Assembly: GCA_025517565.1 (NCBI GenBank)
Contig: JAOPKD010000001.1
Coordinates: 372,001 to 436,000 of the forward strand
Reading direction: 5' to 3'
Length of the DNA: 64,000 bases
Source of the DNA: Halapricum hydrolyticum
GTDB lineage: Archaea > Halobacteriota > Halobacteria > Halobacteriales > Haloarculaceae
Numbering within the stretch: the stretch's first letter is position 1; every line of letters starts with the position of its first letter. The notes under the pieces were generated by a model, which saw only the letters and a program-made list of their open reading frames with translations, searched no databases and was not told where the DNA came from. Of the stretch, positions 26,497 to 34,193 are shown piece after piece. Made by a program: the position numbers and the translations under genes.

Positions 26497-26664
26497 TGCT
26501 TCTGGTCTCCACAGAAGCACCGGTCCCGTGTTCCAGCACGGGGCCATTCTCGATCTGGCACAACCGGGCTTCCTACTCAACAGTACGCACCCTGTCAATA
26601 TAAACCTATCGAACGTATGCATATATTCGTAAGACTCTTGTCGGGTGAGAACGAACAAGAGAGT
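26497..26664. promoter_or_regulatory. Divergent promoter region between SWIM and winged-helix genes
   Basis: AT-rich gap with CGTATGCATATATTCG about 45 bases before the rightward gene (26665) and TTTATATTG on the other strand near 26597-26606 for the leftward gene. Both look like TATA boxes. Confidence 0.4.
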
Positions 26665-26868
26665 ATGAGTGAGATTGACCTCAGTCCGACAGACAAAGCG
26701 ATACTGGAAATGTTACGCGAGGGTCGCTGTACACCCGCATTTATAGCCGCTGAGAAGGACTACACGCGGGCGCACGTCCGGAATCGACTCCAACGACTCA
26801 CCGAACTTGGATACGTCACACGGCTCCACCAAGGCCTGTACGAGCTGAGCCGCGATCCCGAAGAGTAG
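26665..26868 (+). CDS. Small winged-helix DNA-binding protein
   Basis: A 67-aa protein: MSEIDLSPTDKAILEMLREGRCTPAFIAAEKDYTRAHVRNRLQRL then GYVTRLHQGLYELS. This is a complete winged helix-turn-helix with recognition helix and wing, common in haloarchaeal mobile elements. It may control the element's own genes. The ATG at 26665 is the family start; the open frame to the left is promoter sequence. Confidence 0.8.
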   Translation: MSEIDLSPTDKAILEMLREGRCTPAFIAAEKDYTRAHVRNRLQRLTELGYVTRLHQGLYELSRDPEE

Positions 26869-27022
26869 CCCAATTGGGCGGGAAGGTGTCTGTCCATAGA
26901 AGCAAGTGAGACAACAAATGGGAGCCGATCTACAAGCCGGTTAGAACACCACTTCGATTTCTGATCGGGAATCCGTAGTTAGTCGCCTCGATAACGGGCG
27001 GATTTTTCAAAACGCGTAGGGA
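26869..27022. repeat. Long imperfect direct repeat, copy 1
   Basis: Shares with copy 2 the blocks GGGCGGGAA, GTCTGTCCA, GGAGCCGATCTA and, at 26971-26993, ATCCGTAGTTAGTCGCCTCG followed by ATA. The order and spacing are kept with an offset of about 311 bases. Confidence 0.65.
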
Positions 27023-27050
27023 TCTGTCTACGTTGTGAGGAAAACGAAAT

Positions 27051-27074
27051 GGGGGGTGGGGAATAGGGGATGGG
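27051..27074 (+). other. G-run motif (possible quadruplex)
   Basis: Four guanine tracts in 24 bases: six G at 27051-27056, four at 27058-27061, four at 27066-27069 and three at 27072-27074, with loops T, AATA and AT. It lies between the two long repeats. Confidence 0.4.
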
Positions 27075-27182
27075 AGCGTACATATGCGCCCAGCCGCTAT
27101 GGCTTCGGTCGCCCCTAATTGGGGCAAGTGGACGGTATCATTCACCCGTATAAAACTCTGGTGGAGTTTCCTATTGAGTGGA

Positions 27183-27332
27183 ATCCAATCGGGCGGGAAT
27201 GCGTCTGTCCACAGAGGCTTGACAGTAGCCCGGAGCCGATCTATGGATCCGAATTGAAACATCATCCCCGTTTCTGTTCAGCAATCCGCAGTTAGTCGCC
27301 TCGATACCGAGCCAGTGTTCCGGGCGCGTTTG
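27183..27332. repeat. Long imperfect direct repeat, copy 2
   Basis: Matches copy 1 in the same block order; the core at 27284-27306 differs from copy 1 by one base (CCGCAG for CCGTAG). A third, shorter and more diverged copy lies near attL at 23262-23312. Confidence 0.65.
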
Positions 27333-27939
27333 GGATCCATCTTCGATTCACCCCTACAATCGCCTCAGACGCACGAGGAGCCGTTCTCCTGCACTTTTCA
27401 AATGGCTGAATACGATTCCTCATCGGGGACCTGATCCTTCACTACGGGTCTTATAGGCCCTCTGAGGGGAGCGACGGCTGGAATGCTGATATGTAGGTCG
27501 TTGGAACTCAGCACTGTGGATCTGGATCCGCTCTCTGGTCCAGCGTAGAAGCCATTTCTCGCTCTTGGTAGGCCGCTGGTGGGCTTCCGTCTTTGATTGA
27601 AGCCAATCGTATTCAGTCGCTAAATGCCGCGAGAAGCCCGTGAGACGGCCGTATTTACCTATATATACTCGGCGGGCAACTCGCTTCGAATACGGCACTC
27701 TCAGCCCGTCTCTGGCCTGTCTCGCAACAAGTATACTGTAGTTCTTCCTTCGGTCCCCTATTGTATAGAGAGTAGGTGAGCGTAGAGAGAGGGTTAGTAT
27801 AGGAACTATCTATCCCGTAGAAGGTGTATTAGGGAACCTAACAGGTAGGGACATAGGAGAGTCAGAACCAGAGTGGGGGAGTTAAGAGGGGGTGTGGAGA
27901 GTGGAGTGGTGAGGACGGTGGCGGGGCATTCCGGCGTGT

Positions 27940-29565
27940 TCAGGGTCGGGCTGGTACGGTCACGTCAACGCTGATCGTCTGCGCGGCACTGTTGAGTTGT
28001 GTCCACGTCACGTCTGGATCGAAGTCATCGGCGTATTGTGTCTTGAACCAGTCCCAGACGGGGTCCCAAGGGTACTTGTAGAGGAGCCGGCAGGCAACCC
28101 GGAATCGTTCGTCGTGAGTGAGTGTCTGGATTCCTTCTTCTTCGGCGCGCTGTTGGAATCTACCAGCGTCAGTGCGTGGGTGTGTTGCCGGTAGGACGCG
28201 GTCGTAGTCTTGTGTTCCGGCGGGTTTCGATGGTCGGGTACTGGCTTGTCCGGCTGACCCGGTATCATACCCCTGCTTTTCGAGATGGGCACGCGCTTCC
28301 TGCCTACCCCCGTCCTCTGAGTGGAGTACGTCTCCGAGGTGCTTCGCTGTCTTCTCGTCAACGGAAATAATGTGGGATGCTCGACTTCTGCCACCGATGA
28401 CAACAACGTATTTTGCATCTGGGTCCCACTTCTTTCGGTCGCGTTCGGAGAGTTGAAGCGGGGCGAAGGTGCGGTACTTTTCGAAGTCTCCATCGCCACC
28501 GATCCCGCCGAAGAAGTAAGCCGGAACCAGCGCGGCTCCGTTCCGGACGGTTTTTCGGGCGAACGTTCCCCCGATCGGCTGGACGACAGCAACGCTTCGC
28601 TCACCGTTACCGGTTTTTGCATAGGGCGAGAACTCCTTCTGATTGTAGGCGCACCAGCGTTTATGCTCAGTCTCACTGACTGGCTCTGTCTGTTGTTCAA
28701 TGGGGAGCGTCTCGATGGTTGTCTCTGAGTCTGTGGCTGTGCGGGCATTGTTCTCGCCCAAGCGTGCGACGTTGTCTGGCCCACCCAAGCGTGCGAGAAT
28801 GTCCTCAAGCGGCTGGGGAGTTCCTGCTGGTGTCGGAACCTCTGGCTTGGGTGGATGGCCGAAGACAGTCGCCAGCACGTCGGCGTAGGTTTCGGGAACG
28901 GGTGGGTTCTCACCGGTCAGTGCGTCAATGATCTGCTCTTCGCTCCAGTAGGGACCAATCTTGACTTTCGGGAAGCCGGTTGTAGAATGGATTACCCCGG
29001 GAAGCCGGAAGAGGCGTTTTGCGCCGTATATCGCCAAATCAAACTCCGCGTCAGTTTGTTCGGTGAACGCCTCTATCTGGGCTTTTATCGGTTTCCAGTC
29101 AGGTTCTCCGAGAAGGAATCTCGGAACGTGTAGGTGGATCGACCGGCTTCCTGAGTGAAAGTAGGTCCCACTCGCAGGATCCATCTCAAGGACTTCCTCA
29201 GTAAACGTCCGGAGCCATTCCAAGAGCGCGTCCGGCCCACGTTTACGGTATTTATCGCTTTCAACGTAAAGTGGGTGGATCACTCGGTCGTCGGCCTCGC
29301 ATTCGTCTTGCAGTAATTTGGCTATGTCCAGTGCGCCGGAGACTGCATATGGGTTGTCGAGGGCCGCTTGGCGTTGGTACTGGCTCTGTGTCAGAAGGTA
29401 GATCGGGCTGACGGTTATTGCTTCGTCGGGGATCGGCTCTGTGATCGGGATGAGGCGCGGATGTTGTCGGGTGTGCTTCGACTCTTTCGGAAATCCATAT
29501 CGGACACACGGAATGTACTTGCTCGTAAGGCGATCTGCAACGCTTTCGCTAATTGTTGTAGACAT
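27940..29565 (-). CDS. Primase-like replication protein (archaeo-eukaryotic primase type)
   Basis: A 541-aa protein. Residues 134-150 read TYFHSGSRSIHLHVPRF, which fits the Ser-x-His motif II of AEP primases, and residues 184-197 read RLFRLPGVIHSTTG, the usual motif III surroundings in plasmid primases. An upstream acidic site (HPLYVESDKY, ~97-106) could be motif I. The C-terminal half (~330-541) is not recognised; it might be a helicase-loading or DNA-binding part. It is the only replication candidate in the element and lies beside the repeat-bearing noncoding block. Confidence 0.65.
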   Translation of the reverse strand: MSTTISESVADRLTSKYIPCVRYGFPKESKHTRQHPRLIPITEPIPDEAITVSPIYLLTQSQYQRQAALDNPYAVSGALDIAKLLQDECEADDRVIHPLYVESDKYRKRGPDALLEWLRTFTEEVLEMDPASGTYFHSGSRSIHLHVPRFLLGEPDWKPIKAQIEAFTEQTDAEFDLAIYGAKRLFRLPGVIHSTTGFPKVKIGPYWSEEQIIDALTGENPPVPETYADVLATVFGHPPKPEVPTPAGTPQPLEDILARLGGPDNVARLGENNARTATDSETTIETLPIEQQTEPVSETEHKRWCAYNQKEFSPYAKTGNGERSVAVVQPIGGTFARKTVRNGAALVPAYFFGGIGGDGDFEKYRTFAPLQLSERDRKKWDPDAKYVVVIGGRSRASHIISVDEKTAKHLGDVLHSEDGGRQEARAHLEKQGYDTGSAGQASTRPSKPAGTQDYDRVLPATHPRTDAGRFQQRAEEEGIQTLTHDERFRVACRLLYKYPWDPVWDWFKTQYADDFDPDVTWTQLNSAAQTISVDVTVPARP

Positions 29566-30140
29566 TAATGTTCTCTATTTGTATTGTTACGTTCGACAAG
29601 GGAACGAGTTCTTGCTGAATCAGTTCTATCGCTGAGGGATCGGATTAGGATTTAACTCTTATTATTTCTATATATTCACTTCCGTATCGGTCGTGTTCTT
29701 GCCACTCTTGGTCGTTCGGGTAACAGAACACAAGCCGAGTATGTGGCTGGGTTCGACTGGCGATACCTCTGGCTGATTGGATTGTTTCGCTGGGAGACAA
29801 TCAGTGCGGAAGATGTATCTGGTTATCTGGGTTGTCTCTTTGCTACTTCCCCCACTGTGTTCTCAGACGAGGTAATAAGTCTATCGCTGATCATCGCAGT
29901 TGCTACTCAGAGTGGTATCTTTTCTTCCCCCCATCTTATTCGAAGTAGGGGATATAAACTTATCTCAAATCCAGTGACAGTACGGGCAAGTAAGGAAGTA
30001 CCCTTGCAGGATATGGAATACCGGCCCTATGGATAATGTACCACGGTAATACTATAACTTCTGAATATTTATTGACCGCTCCCGCTGGAAGCAACAAAAT
30101 CACGAATACGAGACGTTCATTCTGGCCCACAAGGATAGCG
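29566..30140. other. AT-rich intergenic region upstream of the primase-like gene
   Basis: No supported gene in 575 bases. On the minus strand GAATATATAGAAATAATAAG near 29667-29686 is a strong AT-rich block and probably part of the primase promoter region. A rightward frame of 97 codons exists at 29743 but has no protein character. Confidence 0.4.
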
Positions 30141-30266
30141 ATGGTCTTTAGGACAACCGACAAGGACGAGAACGAGGAATGCGTCTGGTACCACGGTATC
30201 GAAGAAGACTATCTTCCAGATGGGGCAGAACTCAACGGCGTGGCTGTTCGAGATAGACGGGAGTAG
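30141..30266 (+). CDS. Possible small acidic protein
   Basis: A 41-codon frame, MVFRTTDKDENEECVWYHG and an acidic remainder. The composition is halophile-like, and the frame is open further left to ATG 30036, but that part is basic and unconvincing. No family is recognised. Its reality is doubtful. Confidence 0.3.
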   Translation: MVFRTTDKDENEECVWYHGIEEDYLPDGAELNGVAVRDRRE

Positions 30267-30321
30267 AAACCGCAGAAGCCGCTGATTCGGCTACAGAGCC
30301 ATTCCGAGACCACGAAGAGGA

Positions 30322-31494
30322 TTAAAGCATATCGTCAGTCGTCTCTGCCGACCGAAGCGCTCCGAGAGTTGTGTACTGAAGCGACTGTGGGTACTTCGTC
30401 TCGTAGGGAACCGGATCTTCCAGCTCATAGAGGCTTTCCGGTTCGAAACGAACGACCATTTTGTCTTCACTAATCTCGTTTCGTTCCACGTATGATAGCG
30501 GGGGGCGCTCCAAGTCGGCCTCGCTCGGTGGAACTACGTCTTTGACTTTAGCGAAGTATTTGACCTGACGCACGTCGCCGGTTACGTACATCGCCACGTA
30601 CTCGAACTCGCTACCAATACGGACGAACGCCCAAGCATTGTTCTCCTTCAGAAACGGTAGACCAGATTCTTTCGTCGGGAACACTGCGACCTTAGCTTCG
30701 CCGTCGCCTTCAAGCTCGTTCCGTCTGATTTTCCCAACAACGTGATTCTGTCTTGGTTCGATACTTCCATCGTTTCCACTGCCAGTCGGACCGTCAGTAC
30801 TACTGCCACTACCGCCACCATCAGCGTCTATTTCGGACTCAATATCCTCGACAAGCCGGTCAATCAGTTCTTTCGCCTGTGTTTCTGCGAGCGACGAGAT
30901 AGATTCAGAGACCTCGTCGGCCAGAGTGTTCGAGAGTTCGACTGCCAAGCCATCCTTGTCGGCTTCGAGGGTTCGGCGGGCTTTTCGCAACTCGTTGATT
31001 CGACCAAGGATTTTGCTGGACTCGCCGGACTCGATAGCGTCTTTCTGGTAGGCCTTCAGGACAGGGAGACGGTTGGGAAGGTCTTTCAGAGCTACGTCAC
31101 CGACCCTCTGAACATCTACGTTAGACGCGTCTACACGGCGCTGAAAGAAGCGGTATTGCTTACCGTTCGTGAGGATTCCGTAGGTGACATTTTTGTTCGT
31201 CATATAAGACGACAACTGTTCTTCGTGGTCGTCAGTCAGGGCTGTGTCCGCTCCCTTGGCTTCGAGAAATGCGACCGGTGTCCCTTCGAGTATCAGCGCG
31301 TAATCGACCTTGTATGTGTTCCCGAAGGCTTCGACAGAGTATTCGAGTTGTGTGTCCTGTGGAATCTGCCAGTCGAGAAGGTCCAAGAAGTCTCGTAATA
31401 CGGCGGCTTTTGTATTCGCCTCATCCATCTGTGGAGACGAGTCGAGAACAGATTCAGATTGTTCGATATACTCTCTAACAGCGTCCCTATTCAT
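30322..31494 (-). CDS. Type I restriction HsdR N-terminal-like nuclease protein
   Basis: A 390-aa protein. The first ~150 residues match the HsdR_N pattern: LLDWQIPQDTQLEYSV, then Asp64 in YKVDYALI and Glu78-Ala-Lys80 in AFLEAKGAD, a PD-(D/E)xK nuclease site, then the EEQLSSYM helix and YGILTNGKQYRFF. A coiled-coil region (~165-230), a Gly/Ser linker and a C-terminal beta-rich domain follow; there is no helicase motor. Such stand-alone proteins are common in haloarchaea and their role, perhaps defence, is not proven. Confidence 0.7.
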   Translation of the reverse strand: MNRDAVREYIEQSESVLDSSPQMDEANTKAAVLRDFLDLLDWQIPQDTQLEYSVEAFGNTYKVDYALILEGTPVAFLEAKGADTALTDDHEEQLSSYMTNKNVTYGILTNGKQYRFFQRRVDASNVDVQRVGDVALKDLPNRLPVLKAYQKDAIESGESSKILGRINELRKARRTLEADKDGLAVELSNTLADEVSESISSLAETQAKELIDRLVEDIESEIDADGGGSGSSTDGPTGSGNDGSIEPRQNHVVGKIRRNELEGDGEAKVAVFPTKESGLPFLKENNAWAFVRIGSEFEYVAMYVTGDVRQVKYFAKVKDVVPPSEADLERPPLSYVERNEISEDKMVVRFEPESLYELEDPVPYETKYPQSLQYTTLGALRSAETTDDML

Positions 31495-31560
31495 CTTGTT
31501 CTATCACATCACAGGGACGGCTTATCAAACCCTGCGAACGGATCTCGGGGTAAGAGGGCG

Positions 31561-31974
31561 TCAGTCGTGGTAACTCACACGCTCGACAACTTCCGCGAAG
31601 GCAACGTTCTCTCTCACATCAGTAATCTCGACGGTGACGCGCTCGCCCTCTTCGGTGTCGGGAATAATAACGACGAAACCGCGCTCGACACGGGTGATAC
31701 CATCGCCCTGTTCGCCAATGTCTTCGATCTCGACGGTGTGTTTCTCTCCCTCTTCGACAGGTGGCGTCTGTGGCGCTTGTTCGGGGCGTGGGTCGGGATT
31801 AGTATCGTCGGATTCATCAGTCGCGGGTGACGGCAGAACAGCCACACGGTACGTTTCGCCTTCCTGAAGGCCACCAAGCCGGATCTCTTGCTCAGGTACC
31901 TCAACCACATACGACCCGTCGCGCTCTTCGACATTAGCAGAGAACAGACAGCGTAATTGGTCGGAAATCGTCAT
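31561..31974 (-). CDS. TRAM-domain protein
   Basis: A 137-aa protein whose C-terminal ~60 residues form a TRAM domain, GEKHTVEIEDIGEQGDGIT then RVERGFVVIIPDTEEGERVTVEI, an OB-fold RNA-binding module. Residues 1-50 are a separate beta-rich part with EIRLGGLQEGETYRVAVL, followed by a Pro/Asp linker. TRAM proteins are usually chromosomal in haloarchaea; here one is carried by the mobile element. RNA chaperone activity is inferred from the family. Confidence 0.8.
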   Translation of the reverse strand: MTISDQLRCLFSANVEERDGSYVVEVPEQEIRLGGLQEGETYRVAVLPSPATDESDDTNPDPRPEQAPQTPPVEEGEKHTVEIEDIGEQGDGITRVERGFVVIIPDTEEGERVTVEITDVRENVAFAEVVERVSYHD

Positions 31975-32028
31975 TTGTAGACCTTACGCCGGATACGCGA
32001 GGGAGAACACTTGACTTTACTGTCTGCG

Positions 32029-32181
32029 CTACTCCGGCGCTACAACGTCCTCACAGTTAGGGCATTCCGCCCAAATCCCTGTCTCGCCGTTGTCCTTCGT
32101 GTATTTGACCAAAAGCCACGCTTCGGAAATATCCTCACCACACTCCGGACAGCGACCGAGGTACGATTCATCGGGCGTCAT
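32029..32181 (-). CDS. Small zinc-ribbon protein (50 aa)
   Basis: MTPDESYLGRCPECGEDIS... with Cys11, Cys14, Cys40 and Cys43 in two CPxC knuckles, a complete zinc ribbon. The ATG at 32181 fits the domain edge; the longer frame has a promoter-like TATA (TATATA at 32227-32232) inside it. Function unknown. Confidence 0.7.
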   Translation of the reverse strand: MTPDESYLGRCPECGEDISEAWLLVKYTKDNGETGIWAECPNCEDVVAPE

Positions 32182-32342
32182 ACAAAGGGGATGGGAAGGA
32201 GCGTGTGACAGATTCCTTCCAGAGCTATATATGAGGCCCACAATTGTAAGGTTTCCGCAAGACCATCCCCGATTGACCGGTGTTCGGCTGAAATTAGTTG
32301 TCCGCTACAGTTAAGTCGTCGTTACCTGTAGGTTGAAGAACG

Positions 32343-32498
32343 ATGAGTGTCCGTACAGTCATCACTCGGCTACTTCCCGGTGGCGGATCCAAGGTCGTAG
32401 TCGAGTGTCGCAACTGTGGGACGAGCGTGTCGCCGGGGACTGAAGAATGTCCGGACTGTGGAGAAAACGAGTTCGTTCGATACGAGATCCCGGAGTAA
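32343..32498 (+). CDS. Small zinc-ribbon protein (51 aa)
   Basis: MSVRTVITRLLPGGGSKVVV then ECRNCGTSVSPGTEECPDCG: Cys22, Cys25, Cys36 and Cys39 make one zinc ribbon. The gene is short but complete, with ATG and TAA. Small proteins of this pattern are widespread in haloarchaea; their role is unknown. It converges on the integrase. Confidence 0.72.
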   Translation: MSVRTVITRLLPGGGSKVVVECRNCGTSVSPGTEECPDCGENEFVRYEIPE

Positions 32499-32538
32499 GT
32501 CGTTGGCGGGCTACTCTGATTTCTGGAAGAGATCTTCT

Positions 32539-33564
32539 TCAGAGTTTATCGGCCCATTCCATCTGTCTGTCTCTGCGGTCTTCTGGAGTTGGTGTGTCGT
32601 AGTGCTGTTTCAGAACGTCCGTTGTAGCGTCTACCCGGTCCCCGATTGTATCGAAGTCGGCCCCTTTGTTTCTCATTCGGGTCACGAACCCGGCTCGAAT
32701 GGCGTGAGGTGAGACAGAGTCCGGGCATTGAGACGACTTGTTGTAACTGGTCCACTCACACGTTTCGGGGTCTTTGTCGGCAGGACATTCTTGCCCAATA
32801 TAGCACGGCTGAGTGATTCTGTAGATGTTCCGCTGGACAGTGGTCTTTTGCGGTCGCCCTTGTTTGGTCGTCAGAAGGGGCTTTCTGTTGTACTCATCCT
32901 GCACGTCGTGCCGTGCGGTTTCGATGTAGTCTTGGAGCAGTTCGCCGACTGGCTCGGATACGGGTACTTCTCGCTCTCCCCATCGATCGTTCTTGAGCGG
33001 CGTTCCGGTCTCGGGTCGGTGAGTAAAGGCGATGACGGGCCGTTTGTATTTCTCGGGGTAGAAGTCTTTGAGATCGAGAGACCGGAGACCACCACTTCTC
33101 GCCCCAGTCTTCCAGAAGATCGTGAACATAACGTGCCGGAATGATGCGTATTCGTATTTGGAGAGGTATTTCTCGATCGCGGTCGCGTGGTCGGGGTTGA
33201 TTGCGACTTTTCGGGCTTGTTGTCGTTTGTTCGCGGTCGGCACTTTCACTTTCTGGGAGAGTCCATCGACGACAGCGTTGACGGCTTCCCATTCTTCGAC
33301 GGCCAGCCGGAAGGTTCGCATCTCGTTTTCGAGCGTGGTTGCGGCTATGTCGTCTTGGCGGTGCATTAGGTAGTCGCGGCACTTCCTGCTGGATAGGTCA
33401 TTTAGATCGTTGAGTCCGGTTTCGTTGCACCATTCGAGGAACCGGTTGAGTCTGGTGGTGTGTTCGTAGACAGTCGATTGGGAAAGTTCCGATTTGCGAC
33501 TGTTGATGTATGTCTGTACGCCTTCTTCGGGTGTCATTGGTTCAAGGCCGTGGATTGCGGTCAT
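32539..33564 (-). CDS. Tyrosine-family site-specific integrase
   Basis: Integrase of the tRNA-Ala element, 341 aa. It has a SAM-like core-binding domain (~10-100, ESTVYEHTTRLNRFLEWC-like pattern) and a complete catalytic set: Arg156 in WKTGARSGGLRSLDL, His287-x-x-Arg290 in SPHAIRAGFVTRMR, and Tyr322 in LKQHYDTPTPEDRR. An insertion with four Cys (CYIGQECPADKDPETC...) resembles a zinc-binding loop seen in haloarchaeal integrases. The start ATG 33564 is chosen because the longer frame runs into the tRNA-derived attR. It lies 109 bases from attR. Confidence 0.9.
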   Translation of the reverse strand: MTAIHGLEPMTPEEGVQTYINSRKSELSQSTVYEHTTRLNRFLEWCNETGLNDLNDLSSRKCRDYLMHRQDDIAATTLENEMRTFRLAVEEWEAVNAVVDGLSQKVKVPTANKRQQARKVAINPDHATAIEKYLSKYEYASFRHVMFTIFWKTGARSGGLRSLDLKDFYPEKYKRPVIAFTHRPETGTPLKNDRWGEREVPVSEPVGELLQDYIETARHDVQDEYNRKPLLTTKQGRPQKTTVQRNIYRITQPCYIGQECPADKDPETCEWTSYNKSSQCPDSVSPHAIRAGFVTRMRNKGADFDTIGDRVDATTDVLKQHYDTPTPEDRRDRQMEWADKL

Positions 33565-33585
33565 TGGTTTTCCCGTAATCCACAC

Positions 33586-33695
33586 CGGCTCGGGTCTCCT
33601 GCGGTTGATCCCCCTTGGCAGACGCGGCGAGCGTGAGCGAGCCGGAGAGGCCCGCGAGCGCCAGCGAGCAGAGGGTTCAAATCCCGGCGAGTCCA
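33586..33695 (+). pseudogene. Decayed tRNA-Ala copy interrupted by two GC-rich insertions, at attR
   Basis: By hand alignment to tRNA-Ala(GGC): CGGCTCG matches acceptor positions 2-7, GCGGT-GATC matches the D arm, CCCTTGGCA matches the anticodon arm to position 37, then 22-23 extra bases follow, then GGAGAGGCCC, about 19 extra bases, and the exact 23-base T arm and acceptor end. The first insertion falls where archaeal tRNA introns usually lie (37/38). Position 1 and the anticodon stem no longer pair, so it is not a working tRNA. Confidence 0.5.
33673..33695. repeat. attR of the tRNA-Ala element
   Basis: Exact copy of the last 23 bases of tRNA-Ala (22972-22994). Confidence 0.88.
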
Positions 33696-33704
33696 CTTGA
33701 ACCA

Positions 33705-33723
33705 AACCCCCATCGCGGGGGTT
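33705..33723 (+). terminator. Hairpin just right of attR
   Basis: AACCCCC and GGGGGTT pair around a short loop, 10 bases after the att core. It probably was the original downstream hairpin of tRNA-Ala before the element was inserted. Confidence 0.5.
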
Positions 33724-34165
33724 CCTCGAATCGCGTTTTAGCTTCTAAGGTCCTCGAGTTCGACAGTCTCAGCTTTGGATCGACTCCCTCAAAGAAGAGA
33801 GTACGTTCGGATTTCGAACGCGCCCCGGCAGCGTCGAGCGGTTCTGAAAGGGAGTTCAGATCGGTCTATGACTATCGGGCTACCGATCGATCACGATCAT
33901 CAGCGGTGCCCAGCTCTCGATAGCGGGGTGTGTCGGCCATGAGTCTCGACATCCCGCCTGGCAGCCTGCCGACGACCTCGACGATCGGATTGCCGACGAG
34001 GATCTCGTGAAGCCGCTTGGCGGCTTCTTTGGGGGGTGCGTCTTGTGACCAGTCTCGGCTGACATACAGGTCGGATATTCCTCTGTCGCCTGATACCTCA
34101 GTCGCAGGTTCCCCAGTTTCTGGGGGACTGACTGGGAGGCTGTCCTCCCATCGTTTGGGACATAT
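33724..34165. other. Intergenic region with no supported gene
   Basis: About 440 bases. On the minus strand a frame without a suitable start codon runs from about 34160 to a TAG at 33872-33874 and contains a protein-like stretch (SDLYVSRDWSQDAPPKEAAK, then RLHEILVGNPIVEVVG). It may be a gene remnant; it would run through the promoter of the next gene. Confidence 0.3.
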
Positions 34166-34183
34166 TAGTGGTATAAGCCACTA
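34166..34183. promoter_or_regulatory. Inverted repeat upstream of the AbrB-like gene, candidate operator
   Basis: TAGTGG-TATAAG-CCACTA, a perfect 6-bp inverted repeat, lies 10 bases before the ATG at 34194 and next to CATATTA (34161-34167), a TATA-like box about 27 bases before the start. A protein bound here would block transcription start. Confidence 0.45.
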
Positions 34184-34193
34184 CATCGGCGTG

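Larger units (their letters stand above)
26869..27939. other. About 1.07 kb of noncoding DNA with long direct repeats, candidate origin region
   Basis: No gene is supported. It holds two long imperfect direct repeats (26869-27022 and 27183-27332), a run of guanines between them, the palindrome GCCCCTAATTGGGGC near 27112-27126, and a purine-rich strand from about 27768 to 27930. It lies directly downstream of the primase-like gene and between oppositely oriented gene sets. Such a layout fits a replication or maintenance locus of the element. Confidence 0.45.
22972..33695. mobile_element. 10.7-kb integrated element in tRNA-Ala(GGC)
   Basis: The last 23 bases of tRNA-Ala (22972-22994) are repeated exactly at 33673-33695, next to an integrase gene pointing into the element. 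Inside are a restriction-modification set, a primase-like replication protein, small zinc and DNA-binding proteins and an HsdR_N-like nuclease, with lower GC than the flanks, especially 23.5-26 kb. No virion proteins are recognised, so an integrative plasmid or a strongly reduced provirus is the best description. Confidence 0.85.

Noticed and set aside
27420..27698. 92-codon minus-strand frame in the noncoding block of the tRNA-Ala element
   Set aside because: Very basic product, unlike haloarchaeal proteins, no family pattern, and located among repeats.
29743..30036. 97-codon + strand frame upstream of the primase-like gene
   Set aside because: No protein-like pattern, sits in AT-rich promoter-type DNA.
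33872..34160. Minus-strand frame with a protein-like stretch and no start codon
   Set aside because: No ATG or GTG at a sensible place and it would run through the promoter of the AbrB-like gene; kept only as a possible remnant.
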